A stretch of 64,000 nucleotides of DNA from Paenibacillus contaminans (GTDB taxonomy: Bacteria > Bacillota > Bacilli > Paenibacillales > NBRC-103111): the NCBI RefSeq assembly GCF_003285015.1, contig NZ_QMFB01000030.1, forward strand, positions 53,287-117,286, written 5' to 3'. The stretch's first letter is position 1; every line of letters starts with the position of its first letter. Below, one piece after another: positions 8,419 through 23,188 of the stretch. A program made the translations under genes and the position numbers. The notes below the pieces were generated by a model. The model saw only the letters and a program-made list of their open reading frames with translations. It was not told the DNA's origin and did no database searches.

Positions 8419-10035
8419 CTATTTCCAAGAAAGCGGATCGAAGCCGGCCGCTTTAATCGCTTCATTCACTTCTTTCACGATCTCGGCACCACCTTTGTTC
8501 ATAAACTCTTGCGGCAGCTTATCCCAATCGGACAATGGACGCTCGCCTACGACAATTTTGACTTCTTCGTCGATGTGCTTCTGGACGATTTCGGGATATT
8601 TCGTGCTGAGCGACTCGACAAAAACGCGGAACGTCGGATCGACGAAATGTTTGTAGGTTCCATCGTATTTTTCGACGATTTCAATCGCTTCCTTCAGTTG
8701 AGGAGCAATGTAAATTTTCGAATATTGGTTATCCGCATCCTGCTTCGGCCAACCCACGATATCGACCAAGTAATTGACCGGCGCTTTGCCTTCCTCCGGC
8801 TTTGACGGCGTCACTTTTCCGTCCGTAATCTGGTAGCCTTGCCCCTTCAAGCCGTACAGCCAGTCGTAATCTTTGTTGGAATCGTTACGCTGGTCAAGCG
8901 CGTAAAACTGGCGGCCAAAGTCGAGCATTTGCAAAATGCGTTCGATTTTGTCCTTGTCGCCCTTCAGCTTGGCGCTCAGGGTGGTGATGCCGTAGTAGCC
9001 CGCTTGCGCGACATGACCTTGCGAGCCGTCCGCTCCTTTGAAAGGCGGAATCGGAATGACTTTGGCGCCCGGAGCCGCGTCGGTAAGCGATTTCATATCG
9101 GTCTCGCTCATGCCTCTAGCCGAGATCCGGTAAATGCCGGCCTTGCTCGTCCAGAAATCTTTGGCGGAATCGACGACATTTTTAATGACTGGGAAGTCTT
9201 TGGTCATCGCGCCGGCTTTATAGACGTCGGTCAGGAATGAAATGTATTCTTTGCGCGCAGGAGCGATATAACCGGGAATGATTTGGCCGTCGCTGTTTTT
9301 ATGATACCAGGCCGTGCCCGTGTAGTAGGCGGATGCGTTATAATACGGCCATAAGTTAGCGGACATGACCATGCCGTACGTATCGTCCTTGCCGTTCTTA
9401 TCGGGATCGTTCTTCGTGAAAGCGATAGCCACTTGCTTCAGCTCTTCGAAATTGGTCGGTTCCTTCAGGCCCAGATTATCCAGCCAGTCTTTGCGGATCA
9501 TAATCTGATCGTTGTAGATCGCGGGATAATATCGCGGAATCCCGATGATTTTGCCGTCAACCGTAACCGCATCCCATATTTCCTTCGGTACGCGTTTTAA
9601 CGATTCGTATTTGTCGATATACTCTTTCAAATCAAGAAACGCGCCTTGCTTCGCCCATTTATAGAAGCCTTGCGACGGATCCTCGATCATGACCACATCG
9701 GGAATGGAGCCGGAAGCGACCGTAGCGGCCAGCTTTTGCTGGTAGTCGGCATACGGAATGATCGAAGGCTTAAGATCCACATTGAATTTTTCATTGACCA
9801 TTTTTAAGCCTTGGCCGTCAACCGGGGACGGATTGCCGTACGTAAAGGTCATCGACGAAATCGCGATTTTTTTGCCTGCGGAGCCCGTCGCCTCCGGACT
9901 TGCGCCCGGACTGCTGCTGGCCGGCTTATCCGAAGCTTTCGTTTCCGGTTCTTTCGTGGAAGAGCAAGCTACTACCCCGGAGAGCATGACAGCCGAAAGC
10001 GCGAAGGCCGACACTTTTTTCAAACTTGTTGTCAT
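8419..10035 (-). CDS. ABC importer 1: solute-binding lipoprotein
   Basis: 538 residues. A lipoprotein signal (MTTSLKKVSAFALSAVML, then SGVVAC with the lipidated Cys24) is followed by a Ser/Pro/Ala-rich tether and a large solute-binding domain: DVVMIEDPSQGFYKWAKQGAFLDL, IPRYYPAIYNDQIMIRKDWLDNLGL, NDPDKNGKDDTYG. The DPDKNGKDDTYG segment is typical of the LplA/YtcQ group, which binds oligosaccharides outside the membrane. I place the start at the ATG 5 bp after GGGGGAA rather than at an upstream in-frame ATG. It is the last gene of a permease-permease-binding protein unit and is separated from the second permease by 213 bp that contain a dispersed repeat. Confidence 0.9.
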   Translation of the reverse strand: MTTSLKKVSAFALSAVMLSGVVACSSTKEPETKASDKPASSSPGASPEATGSAGKKIAISSMTFTYGNPSPVDGQGLKMVNEKFNVDLKPSIIPYADYQQKLAATVASGSIPDVVMIEDPSQGFYKWAKQGAFLDLKEYIDKYESLKRVPKEIWDAVTVDGKIIGIPRYYPAIYNDQIMIRKDWLDNLGLKEPTNFEELKQVAIAFTKNDPDKNGKDDTYGMVMSANLWPYYNASAYYTGTAWYHKNSDGQIIPGYIAPARKEYISFLTDVYKAGAMTKDFPVIKNVVDSAKDFWTSKAGIYRISARGMSETDMKSLTDAAPGAKVIPIPPFKGADGSQGHVAQAGYYGITTLSAKLKGDKDKIERILQMLDFGRQFYALDQRNDSNKDYDWLYGLKGQGYQITDGKVTPSKPEEGKAPVNYLVDIVGWPKQDADNQYSKIYIAPQLKEAIEIVEKYDGTYKHFVDPTFRVFVESLSTKYPEIVQKHIDEEVKIVVGERPLSDWDKLPQEFMNKGGAEIVKEVNEAIKAAGFDPLSWK

Positions 10036-10091
10036 TGGAATTTCCCCCATTTTAAAAATATTTGGCAATACCCCATAAGCCCTTACATTGG

Positions 10092-10120
10092 AAGGATAAA
10101 CGGCTTCGCTGCCCTAAACG
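10092..10120. repeat. Dispersed intergenic repeat, copy B (partial)
   Basis: The left 29 bp or so of the dispersed element (AAGGATAAACGGCTTCG and CCCTAAACG) lies between the second permease and the binding protein of importer 1. The right half is missing. Confidence 0.6.
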
Positions 10121-10248
10121 CTTCCTTTTCGTTGAACAAAAAGCAGCTGTCCAAAAGTCGGCATCACCCCTTTCAATCGAATGCTGCTCGCCGAACGCCG
10201 CCGATTGGCAGGCGAACGCCGGTACCGTCAATTCTCCGAATAAACGCG

Positions 10249-11130
10249 CTAGCCTTTAACCGAGCCTAACAGTACGCCTTTGGCGAAATGCTTTTGCAGG
10301 AAAGGGTACACCAGCAAAATCGGCAGCGTCGCAACCAAAATCGCAGCCATCTGCACCGATTCCATCGGCGGCGGGTTCTCCATCAACTGTCTGACTTTAT
10401 CCCCGTTTAAGGCTGAAGCCGGCTGGTTTACGATGACGATTTGCCGCAGGATCGCTTGGATCGGCCATTTGGCCGGATCGTTGATGTAAAGGATGGCGCT
10501 GAAATAGTTGTTCCAGTGTCCTACCGCATAAAACAAGCCGAAAGCCGCGAGAGCGGGCTTCGAAAGCGGGAGCACGATCTTCCGGAATATTTGCAGGCCC
10601 GTCGCACCGTCGATGATCGCCGCCTCCGTAAGCTCCTGCGGGATGTTGTAGAAAAACTGCCGGATGATGATCAAATTGTACGAGCTGATCGCGCCCGGTA
10701 TGATGAGCGCCCAGATCGAATCGAGCAAGCCCGTTTCTTTAACAATCAGATACGACGGAATGAGCCCCGCTCCGAACAGCATCGAGAACAAAACCATAAA
10801 TACCATCGTCTTCTGCCCGACGATCGGCCTCGTCAGTGCGTAAGCCATCGTTGAGGTGAAAAACAGGTTCGTAAATGTGCCGAGAACCGTGATATAGACT
10901 GTATATATCAGAGATCGCAGGAAAGACGGCGATTCGATGATGTACGTGTAAGCGCCGGCATCCCAGTTGGTCGGCCACAAAATAAACGATTTCGTCATGA
11001 TATCTTTAGGAGAAGAGAACGATACGGAAAATATATATAGGATAGGAAAAATCATAATGACGGCCACGACAACGAGAAGCAAAACGTTGATCGAATCTCC
11101 TATCTTTTCGGCCCATGTTCGATGTTTCAT
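10249..11130 (-). CDS. ABC importer 1: permease, LplC/YtcP type
   Basis: A 293-residue integral membrane protein of the MalG-like carbohydrate permease group with about six membrane segments. The cytoplasmic coupling loop reads LTEAAIIDGATGLQIFRKIVLPLSKPALA, the EAA motif that docks the ATPase. The C-terminus QKHFAKGVLLGSVKG is the usual ending of LplC-like permeases and is shared almost unchanged by the other two LplC proteins in this window. AAGGGG precedes the ATG. It lies 50 bp downstream of its partner permease in the same transcript. Confidence 0.92.
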   Translation of the reverse strand: MKHRTWAEKIGDSINVLLLVVVAVIMIFPILYIFSVSFSSPKDIMTKSFILWPTNWDAGAYTYIIESPSFLRSLIYTVYITVLGTFTNLFFTSTMAYALTRPIVGQKTMVFMVLFSMLFGAGLIPSYLIVKETGLLDSIWALIIPGAISSYNLIIIRQFFYNIPQELTEAAIIDGATGLQIFRKIVLPLSKPALAAFGLFYAVGHWNNYFSAILYINDPAKWPIQAILRQIVIVNQPASALNGDKVRQLMENPPPMESVQMAAILVATLPILLVYPFLQKHFAKGVLLGSVKG

Positions 11131-11180
11131 TGCTACGATCCCCTTTGCCTGTAATCTGAAAGCGCCTGACGATCCTCTTT

Positions 11181-12143
11181 CTAGTAAAGCCCGTCTTCGC
11201 CCATCTTCTTCACGAAATAGTTCGCCGTTACGACCAGGATGAGACCGACAACTCCTTTAAACAGGCCGACGGCGGTCGCAAAGCTGAAGTCGGATTGCTG
11301 AATCCCCTTGTAATAAACGAAAGTGTCAAGGACGTCGCCAACCTCTTTGTTGAACGGATTCAACATGAGGAAGATTTGCTCGAAGCCCGTATCGAGAACG
11401 CTGCCAAGCCGCATGATCAGGAGGATAACGATCGTGCTTTTTAATGCCGGAAGCGTAATATGCCAAATTCTGCGGAAACGCCCGGCTCCGTCCATGACGG
11501 CCGCTTCGTAAAGCTCCGGATTGATGCTGGCCAAAGCGGCGAGAAAAATGATCGTGCCCCAGCCCGTTTCCTTCCAGATGACCTCGAAAACGACTAACGG
11601 TACGAACATGTCCGTGCTTGTCAGGAAAGGAATCGGCTCCATGCCGAAAAGCAAATGGAGGAGCTGATTGATAACACCCGCATTTCGGAGCAGCGCCGTA
11701 ACGATACTGATGACGACGACCCAGGACAAAAAGTGCGGCAAATAAACGACGGATTGCACGATTCTTTTGAATGCCCGGCCCCTGACTTCGTTCAGCATCA
11801 GAGAAAGCAGGATCGGCGCGGGAAAAACGAACAATATTTGCATGAACGAAATGAACAGCGTGTTATACAAGACGCGGATGACTTCCTGATCTTCGAATAT
11901 TTTGGCAAAATGGCGCCATCCCACCCATTCGCTGTGCAGAAATCCGGAGAACGGGCTGTAATCCTGAAAAGCGATTACCGAGCCAAGCAGCGGAATATAG
12001 CGATAGACGATGAAATAAAGCAGTCCCGGCAGCACAAGCAAATACATATAGCGTTCGTTCCATATGCGCTTCCGAAAAAAGGATTTTTTCCCCGGTACGG
12101 CCGCAGCCATCACCGCAGAGGTTTCTTTCTCAAGCACGTTCAA
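11181..12143 (-). CDS. ABC importer 1: permease, LplB type
   Basis: 320 residues, MalF-like partner permease. After a cytoplasmic start come RYMYLLVLPGLLYFIVYRYIPLLG and six membrane segments. The EAA loop reads LYEAAVMDGAGRFRRIWHITLPALK. The best start is a TTG six bases after a GGGGGG-containing Shine-Dalgarno; a GTG two codons later is an alternative. It is the first gene of the importer 1 unit. A 666-bp gap lies upstream, holding a copy of the TTGGAYTATAT motif and a dispersed repeat. Confidence 0.9.
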   Translation of the reverse strand: MNVLEKETSAVMAAAVPGKKSFFRKRIWNERYMYLLVLPGLLYFIVYRYIPLLGSVIAFQDYSPFSGFLHSEWVGWRHFAKIFEDQEVIRVLYNTLFISFMQILFVFPAPILLSLMLNEVRGRAFKRIVQSVVYLPHFLSWVVVISIVTALLRNAGVINQLLHLLFGMEPIPFLTSTDMFVPLVVFEVIWKETGWGTIIFLAALASINPELYEAAVMDGAGRFRRIWHITLPALKSTIVILLIMRLGSVLDTGFEQIFLMLNPFNKEVGDVLDTFVYYKGIQQSDFSFATAVGLFKGVVGLILVVTANYFVKKMGEDGLY

Positions 12144-12471
12144 AACAAGCCCCCCTTAGTCTCTGCCAATACATATCCCGACTATGGCGATTGATGTTTT
12201 TGCCGTCGTCAAATACCAATGTCATGTAAAATAACATCGTTGTATTGGATTTTATATTCATAATAATTGGAACACACAGAAATCTTGCGCAAAATGCGGC
12301 TTGAAGCGCTTGGAGCAAACGATCAAACATAAAGCGTTTACATTGCGCTATTTATATCCATATAAGGATATAAACTTCAGATGTCTTTTATTTTCCGCTG
12401 TCCTTTCGCTCTTGTTGTTTATGATTTTATCAAAGCAAATTCGCAATGTGAATGAACCCTGTGTTCAAAAG

Positions 12472-12487
12472 TTGGATTATATGTTTA
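12472..12487. promoter_or_regulatory. TTGGAYTATAT motif upstream of importer 1
   Basis: TTGGATTATATGTTTA lies 329 bp upstream of the importer 1 start, inside the 666-bp gap 12144-12809. It matches the motif in all three AraC divergent gaps. If functional, it would tie importer 1 to the AraC paralogues. No convincing gene is seen in this gap. Confidence 0.3.
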
Positions 12488-12686
12488 TCGTTTATGAAAT
12501 ATATGACGATTAATTTTCAACACTTAATCCAATCCAGAACAATTGGAGTTAGGGAGTCCTCCTAATGTAACGATGCATAACATTAAGTTCCCATTCGAAT
12601 GCCTGGCAGGAGTAAGGCGCAGCGTCTTCCTTTTTTCCCTAACGTCCCCGTCCCCCGTTGTCGCCCTCGTTTCGTTCGCTCATCAC

Positions 12687-12771
12687 AAGGCTAAACGGCT
12701 GCGCCAGTCCTTTAAAGGACTGGCGCGATTACCGCGAAATCGAACAATCAGCGGAGGATATACTTTCAGAC
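12687..12771. repeat. Dispersed intergenic repeat, copy C
   Basis: Full-length copy of the dispersed element, from AAGGCTAAACGGC to GATATACTTTCAGAC. Its centre (12701-12726) is a perfect 26-bp palindrome, GCGCCAGTCC and its complement around TTTAAA, so the transcript would form a strong hairpin. Confidence 0.75.
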
Positions 12772-12772
12772 A

Positions 12773-12810
12773 TTAAAAAAAACCGGTTGAGGCGGCACCC
12801 CTTCCGGTTT
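12773..12810 (-). terminator. Terminator of GntR-SBP 1
   Basis: On the minus strand AAAACCGG pairs with CCGGTTTT, followed by a run of eight T. The stem begins within the stop codon of the gene, which is compact but normal for Firmicutes. Confidence 0.8.
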
Positions 12811-14216
12811 TATGGATTCGTTTCATTCAATAAAACTTCTATTCGTTTGCAGGCATTTTCCGGACTTTCCATGTTAGCCCACAGCAGGTTCAGCTCGTCG
12901 TACAGCATATTGATCCCGTTTTGCATCAGTCCGAGGCTCGTAAGCGGCTTCGCCTTGGGCAGCACGTCCATAAACCGATGGTAATGCGGCGGATGCACCT
13001 CCGGGTTATACAGGCCGGTATCCTCTGCGACGGAGCGAAGGGCAGGTATCGTGCAGCCTTGCTGCTTCAACAGCTTTTGCGCTTCCTCGCCCGTCATAAA
13101 ATCGACGACCCTCTGCGCCAGCTCGGTCTTGGAGCTCATGCCGTTAATCGCAAGGCCGCCCCCAAGGAGCAGCGTATTTTGCGATGTCGGGAGCACATCC
13201 CATTGTATCGGATGGTCGCGAAATTCGTTCATAAAGTAATACGTGGTCATAATCATGGCGATGCGTTCTTTGACAAACAAGCTTTCCGCCAAGTGATTGC
13301 TTCCGTGCGTAAATATAGGCGAAACCTGATGCTTATACATAAGCTGAACGCAATACTCCAACGCTTCGACGTTGCTCGGCAGCGATAATGTGCTGCGCCC
13401 GTTTTCGGGGGAAATGATTTGCCCGCCGTTTTGCATCAGGAACACCGGCCACCGGTTGATCGACGACGAGAAGCAAAACCCGTACTGCTCGACAATCCCG
13501 TCCGCATTCGGCGTTCCCGTGCAGCGAAGGGCGATTTCAAGCAGATCGTCCCAGCTTTCGATGATAGGCTGATCCATTCCTTTATTTTGCATAATCGTTT
13601 GGTTATAACATATCACGACCGGCGAAAATACGAACGGCGCTGCAAGCATACGGCCATCGTGAGCAAAAAGCGCGAATACTTCCGCATAACTCGTGCTTTC
13701 GGGATTCAAATGAGGAGGAACGTAACCGGCAAGCATATCCGTCCGGCCGCTTTGGACCCACGCGCGGTAATGCGATTCCGACATCATAAATACATCCGGC
13801 CCTTGATCTTGCTCGATCAGCCGGATCAGAGTCTCGGTGTAATCGTCGACCGAAAGCACCGAAAGCTCAATACGCACGAACGGATGGCGTTCCTCGAACA
13901 AACGTATGATCCTGCGTACGATCTCGATCTCGTATGAACCGGAAAACCAGGCAATATGAAGCGTTTCAACAGGCAGCTCCCCCTCGGGGATAACAACGCG
14001 ATTGCCCTTGCCGGCAATTTTCTCGATCAGCCCTTCATCGACCAGATCGGCCAGCACTTTGCGAATCGAAACGCGGCTTAAGTTATATTTCTCGCTTAGC
14101 GTATTTTCGGGCAAAATAAATTCTCCGGGCTTGAGCTGACCGCTGACAATTTCGTCTCGAAGCTGCTTATGGAATTGGTCGTAACGCTCTTTAAATTCGT
14201 TTCGTCTCCCAAGCAC
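12810..14216 (-). CDS. GntR-type regulator fused to a solute-binding-protein-like domain (1)
   Basis: 468 residues, no signal peptide or membrane segment, so cytosolic. Residues about 10-78 are a GntR winged helix-turn-helix (QLRDEIVSGQLKPGEFILPE, LSEKYNLSRVSIRKVLADLV, GLIEKIAGKGNRVVIP). Residues about 84-460 resemble an extracellular sugar-binding protein (RRIIRLFEERHPFVRIEL, GPDVFMMSESHY, FSPVVICYNQTIM, RVVDFMTGEEAQKLLKQQGC). It most plausibly acts as a repressor released by a transported sugar, by analogy with AraR, which fuses GntR DNA-binding to a different periplasmic-type fold. The start is GTG with a weak Shine-Dalgarno. A paralogue lies at 27073-28461. A TACYTGTA motif upstream suggests autoregulation. 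Confidence 0.85.
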   Translation of the reverse strand: MLGRRNEFKERYDQFHKQLRDEIVSGQLKPGEFILPENTLSEKYNLSRVSIRKVLADLVDEGLIEKIAGKGNRVVIPEGELPVETLHIAWFSGSYEIEIVRRIIRLFEERHPFVRIELSVLSVDDYTETLIRLIEQDQGPDVFMMSESHYRAWVQSGRTDMLAGYVPPHLNPESTSYAEVFALFAHDGRMLAAPFVFSPVVICYNQTIMQNKGMDQPIIESWDDLLEIALRCTGTPNADGIVEQYGFCFSSSINRWPVFLMQNGGQIISPENGRSTLSLPSNVEALEYCVQLMYKHQVSPIFTHGSNHLAESLFVKERIAMIMTTYYFMNEFRDHPIQWDVLPTSQNTLLLGGGLAINGMSSKTELAQRVVDFMTGEEAQKLLKQQGCTIPALRSVAEDTGLYNPEVHPPHYHRFMDVLPKAKPLTSLGLMQNGINMLYDELNLLWANMESPENACKRIEVLLNETNP

Positions 14217-14245
14217 TTATACCGCCCCTATACATTTCAATAATT

Positions 14246-14256
14246 TACAAGTATAC
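14246..14256. promoter_or_regulatory. TACYTGTA motif upstream of GntR-SBP 1
   Basis: On the minus strand GTATACTTGTA, 30 bp before the GTG start, overlaps an extended -10 candidate (TGGTATACT). It matches the core of the palindrome upstream of the deacetylase-like gene (GTATACCTGTA). Proposed GntR-SBP operator. Confidence 0.4.
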
Positions 14257-14388
14257 CATGTCCGGGAGGCAAAAGTCATGCGGAGCGCCCTGTTGACGCA
14301 TTGCCCGGCTATTCCCCTACCTTTCGCATGTTTCCGCTGCCGCTTTTTTCGTTGTCGCAGCCGTCCGCTACAGCCGCCAAGCGCTCCG

Positions 14389-16074
14389 TTATACGCTCGC
14401 TTCTGCTGTGACGGCGTGCCGTTCGCAGGTTACGCCGAACAAGAGGTTCGTTTCCTTCGTCGCCTTGGCACCATCGGGAACCGGCACCCATACGACCGTT
14501 CCCGGCTGGGCGCGCTCAATCCGATAACCTTCGCTTTCGTCAGGCAGGATGGAGACGGCTCTTCTCGACTCTTCCCAGCGGAATATTTGCTCGCCAGTCC
14601 AGAACGTAAAATTCCGCTTGCGCGCGCTGCCGACAACCTCGCGCAGCGCATCGGCTACATGCGCCTGGTTCAATATATGATATTGGTGGAACAAGAAATG
14701 GGCGACGCCGCCCCGAACGCCGGCTGCCGTTTCCAAAAACGGCGTTATGACGCTCGTATCGGGAAGAGAAGGATGCTCCAAATCCTGGGTCAAAAAGCCG
14801 ATTTCAAGCACGTTGTATAGCCTGTTGCGGTCATCGAATCTTGCGATCGGATAATACGGACGGCATGTTCCGAATAAGAAGCCGACGTTGCCCTTTTTGC
14901 TCGGTCCGCGGGTTTGGTCGCTCCGTATGCCGTTCCGCTCGCACCATTCGAACAGCTCGCCCCAGCCCTCCACGCGGGTATAGTGATTCTTATTCGACAC
15001 GATCGGCACGCCTGTTTTCTCGCGGATAAAAGCAAGCTGACGTTCGAACTCTGTCTGTGCCCAAAACCCTTTATCCAAATGTAATGCGTTATAATGAAAA
15101 GCCAGCTCGTGGCCTTCGGCTTTGACCTGCTCGTAGACGTCCGGCGAATAGCCCGGCTCGATCATGCACCATGTGGAACGGACATCGCATTCCTTCAGCA
15201 CCGAAAGCGTTTCGTACGCGGATTCGTCCGCATTCACATCGCTGTCATGCGAGATCATCGCAACCCGCTCGACCCCGTCCGGCCAATAATCGACGAACGG
15301 AAGCGTCATGTTTTTGGCGACGACCGCTTTCAGCAGGACGCTTACCCATGCATCCCTCCACCAATCCGCGTACGGATACGCGTAGTACGGATAACCCGTT
15401 TCCGTCCGTTTCCGGTCAAGCTCCCAATCCATTTCGCAGCGGTCGTCCGCCTTCAAAATGCCTTCGTCCAAGCTGCCCGTTCCGTCCGGCGCCGGTATGC
15501 CGTCCTCGACAACCGGTCCCGTCCCTTGCTGAAAACCGACGATCGTATACGGAATATCGACGTTCCAGCGGATGACTTTGCCTTTGCCGACCGAAATCTC
15601 AAGTATCGCGGGCGCGAGCGGTTCCCCTTCACGCGTATGACGGTGCAGTTGTCCGGCACCTTTAACGGCATGAGCCCCATCGGCGGAAACCGGCAGCCAC
15701 GGCTTCGCTTTTAAATAACGCAGCGGCTCTCCCGCGTATTCGGGGATTTCCGCATAACCGGCTTCTCCCGCTATTTCCCGGCAGGACAGCCTCCCGGCCA
15801 TCCGGTTCAATCCGCCGCTCGAGATCAGCGTTCCCCCTTGCTCGGCATACTGCAAGAGCTGTCCGATCGACTCCTCGCTCTCCTCGGACAACGCTGCGAT
15901 TACGACATCATATCCTTGCTCGGACAATTTTTCCGCGGTATGGATTTCACTGTACGGAATGCCGGAGCTTTTCAGCATCTCCCCGACATAAGCTTCAAAT
16001 ACATCGACCCCGTATTTCCAGCGGCGTTCAGCTGCAATCGTATCAAGTAAAAGCGCAACACGCGCCATTTTCAT
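14389..16074 (-). CDS. Polysaccharide deacetylase-like protein with N-terminal GATase-like domain
   Basis: 561 residues from the ATG 10 bp after AGGAG (an in-frame GTG three codons upstream has poor spacing). The N-terminal part (about 1-200) reads like the Rossmann GATase-like domain of carbohydrate enzymes: YDVVIAALSEESEESIGQLL, EQGGTLISSGGL, GKGKVIRWNVDIPYTIV. From about residue 260, RVAMISHDSDVNADES, TWCMIEPGYSP and GHELAFHYNALH match the NodB/CE4 deacetylase barrel, with a His-Asp-x-Asp variant of the metal site. There is no signal peptide, so it would act inside the cell, unlike wall deacetylases. It sits between the SLH propeller gene and GntR-SBP 1. N-deacetylation of an imported sugar is plausible but unproven. 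Confidence 0.65.
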   Translation of the reverse strand: MKMARVALLLDTIAAERRWKYGVDVFEAYVGEMLKSSGIPYSEIHTAEKLSEQGYDVVIAALSEESEESIGQLLQYAEQGGTLISSGGLNRMAGRLSCREIAGEAGYAEIPEYAGEPLRYLKAKPWLPVSADGAHAVKGAGQLHRHTREGEPLAPAILEISVGKGKVIRWNVDIPYTIVGFQQGTGPVVEDGIPAPDGTGSLDEGILKADDRCEMDWELDRKRTETGYPYYAYPYADWWRDAWVSVLLKAVVAKNMTLPFVDYWPDGVERVAMISHDSDVNADESAYETLSVLKECDVRSTWCMIEPGYSPDVYEQVKAEGHELAFHYNALHLDKGFWAQTEFERQLAFIREKTGVPIVSNKNHYTRVEGWGELFEWCERNGIRSDQTRGPSKKGNVGFLFGTCRPYYPIARFDDRNRLYNVLEIGFLTQDLEHPSLPDTSVITPFLETAAGVRGGVAHFLFHQYHILNQAHVADALREVVGSARKRNFTFWTGEQIFRWEESRRAVSILPDESEGYRIERAQPGTVVWVPVPDGAKATKETNLLFGVTCERHAVTAEASV

Positions 16075-16132
16075 GTTCGCCACTCTCCTGTCCAGTAGTC
16101 ATTTATGCTAGTTTTTTTTCACTTTAACACAC

Positions 16133-16165
16133 TTGTATACTACAGGTATACAAACATGCTGTCAA
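16133..16165 (-). promoter_or_regulatory. Promoter with embedded 21-bp palindromic operator
   Basis: On the minus strand TTGACA (16160-16165), a 17-bp spacer and TAGTAT (16137-16142) form a good sigma-A promoter for the deacetylase-like gene. Within it, 16133-16153 is a perfect palindrome: 8-bp arms TTGTATAC and GTATACAA with 5 bp between. The operator covers the -10 box, so binding should repress. The 8-5-8 geometry recurs upstream of GntR-SBP 2. Confidence 0.7.
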
Positions 16166-16243
16166 CATTGTATGCCAGCCGTTATCCGGCTTGTTTCCTC
16201 CCTTCGTCCACGAACGAAGCGAGTCTCTTCTAATATCCGAAGA

Positions 16244-16260
16244 CCCGGAATACATCCGGG
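16244..16260 (-). terminator. Weak hairpin after the SLH propeller gene
   Basis: CCCGGA pairs with TCCGGG over five bases, 37 bp downstream of the stop codon. The T-rich tail on the minus strand is short (TCTTC), so termination would be inefficient. Confidence 0.35.
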
Positions 16261-16296
16261 CCTTCTTGTCCGAGCTTGGACTTGCAGCTGAAAAAG

Positions 16297-22422
<6,126 letters not shown>

Positions 22423-22552
22423 GTTTACCCCTCCATAATAAAAATGATCGGTTCTGATCGGCTCGATCTTCCTCACCGATTCTACATCCGCTTTCTTGAA
22501 TGAGCCGCGCACCGCCTTTCGGTATAGAATTTGTAAACGCTTAAGTTAAAAT

Positions 22553-22607
22553 AATACCTGTATTTAACATGTATATTAACATAGACAAGAAAATTAATAC
22601 AGGTATT
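22553..22607. promoter_or_regulatory. Paired 12-bp operator-like sites upstream of the SLH propeller gene
   Basis: AATACCTGTATT (22553-22564) and its exact complement AATACAGGTATT (22596-22607) lie 43 bp apart, about four helical turns. Each is itself an imperfect palindrome and contains TACCTGTA. A candidate promoter, TTAACT with a 17-bp spacer and TATACC on the minus strand, lies just downstream toward the gene. Likely GntR-SBP sites. Confidence 0.55.
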
Positions 22608-22866
22608 TTACAGGATGATATTGAGTGATAAAGAAGCTCAAAATCAACTGTGTGATACAACGCTGCACCACAAGACCTCGTGGCTGATCCATAACGGCTT
22701 AATACGGGATCAAGTCTTAAACTAGGGGATTAATGAAGAGCTGGTTACGAAGCAAACCCGGATATCGAAATGGTTATGCGCAGAGCGTGCGCTTAGTGGG
22801 GAAAAGCTTATTGTTCATGAGGCTATCCTTATTATTTCACCGCTAAAATGATCGTTCCCGCCACAT

Positions 22867-22926
22867 AGTGAGGCAAACGTTACGATCAATTTCGTTTGCC
22901 TCACTGATAATTGCGTTTGCCTCACT
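22867..22926. repeat. 13-bp inverted plus direct repeat
   Basis: AGTGAGGCAAACG (22867-22879) is followed by its exact complement at 22893-22905 and again at 22914-22926, with CACTATT just beyond. The first two copies make a 13-bp stem with a 13-base loop. It lies in the 766-bp gap 22423-23188, where I see no convincing gene; the regulator family is unknown. Confidence 0.6.
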
Positions 22927-23136
22927 ATCTCACTATTACACGGATTTTCGAATAGAAATAGTGAGTTTTGCGCAACGAATAGTAACCTTTTCCTCATTAT
23001 GTCTCCAGATAAAATCCTATTACCGCCTTTTTTTCATTACCTTCCTTCCCGTGCAGAACAATGGCGGTAAGGACAAGAATAGCCGCATAGCCATGTATGT
23101 TTTATTAACAAGTACTGTTCCCGCATCGTCTGACAC

Positions 23137-23184
23137 AAAAAAGCTGCCCCGAAAGCAAACCGTTCGCTTCCGGAGCAGCCCTTT
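23137..23184 (-). terminator. Terminator of ceramidase-like gene 1
   Basis: On the minus strand GGGCTGCTCCGGAAGC pairs with GCTTTCGGGGCAGC, with one mismatch near the centre and a short loop, followed by TTTTTTGTGT. It lies directly after the stop codon at 23189. Confidence 0.85.
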
Positions 23185-23188
23185 CAAC

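Noticed and set aside
12301..12513. 70-codon frame with one hydrophobic stretch in the importer 1 upstream gap
   Set aside because: It begins at TTG with no Shine-Dalgarno and lies in AT-rich sequence; the hydrophobicity may be chance.
22621..22725. Short frame LSDKEAQNQLCDTTLHHKTS before a stop
   Set aside because: It has a TTG start, no ribosome binding site and only 34 codons. It might be a transposase remnant but I cannot support that.
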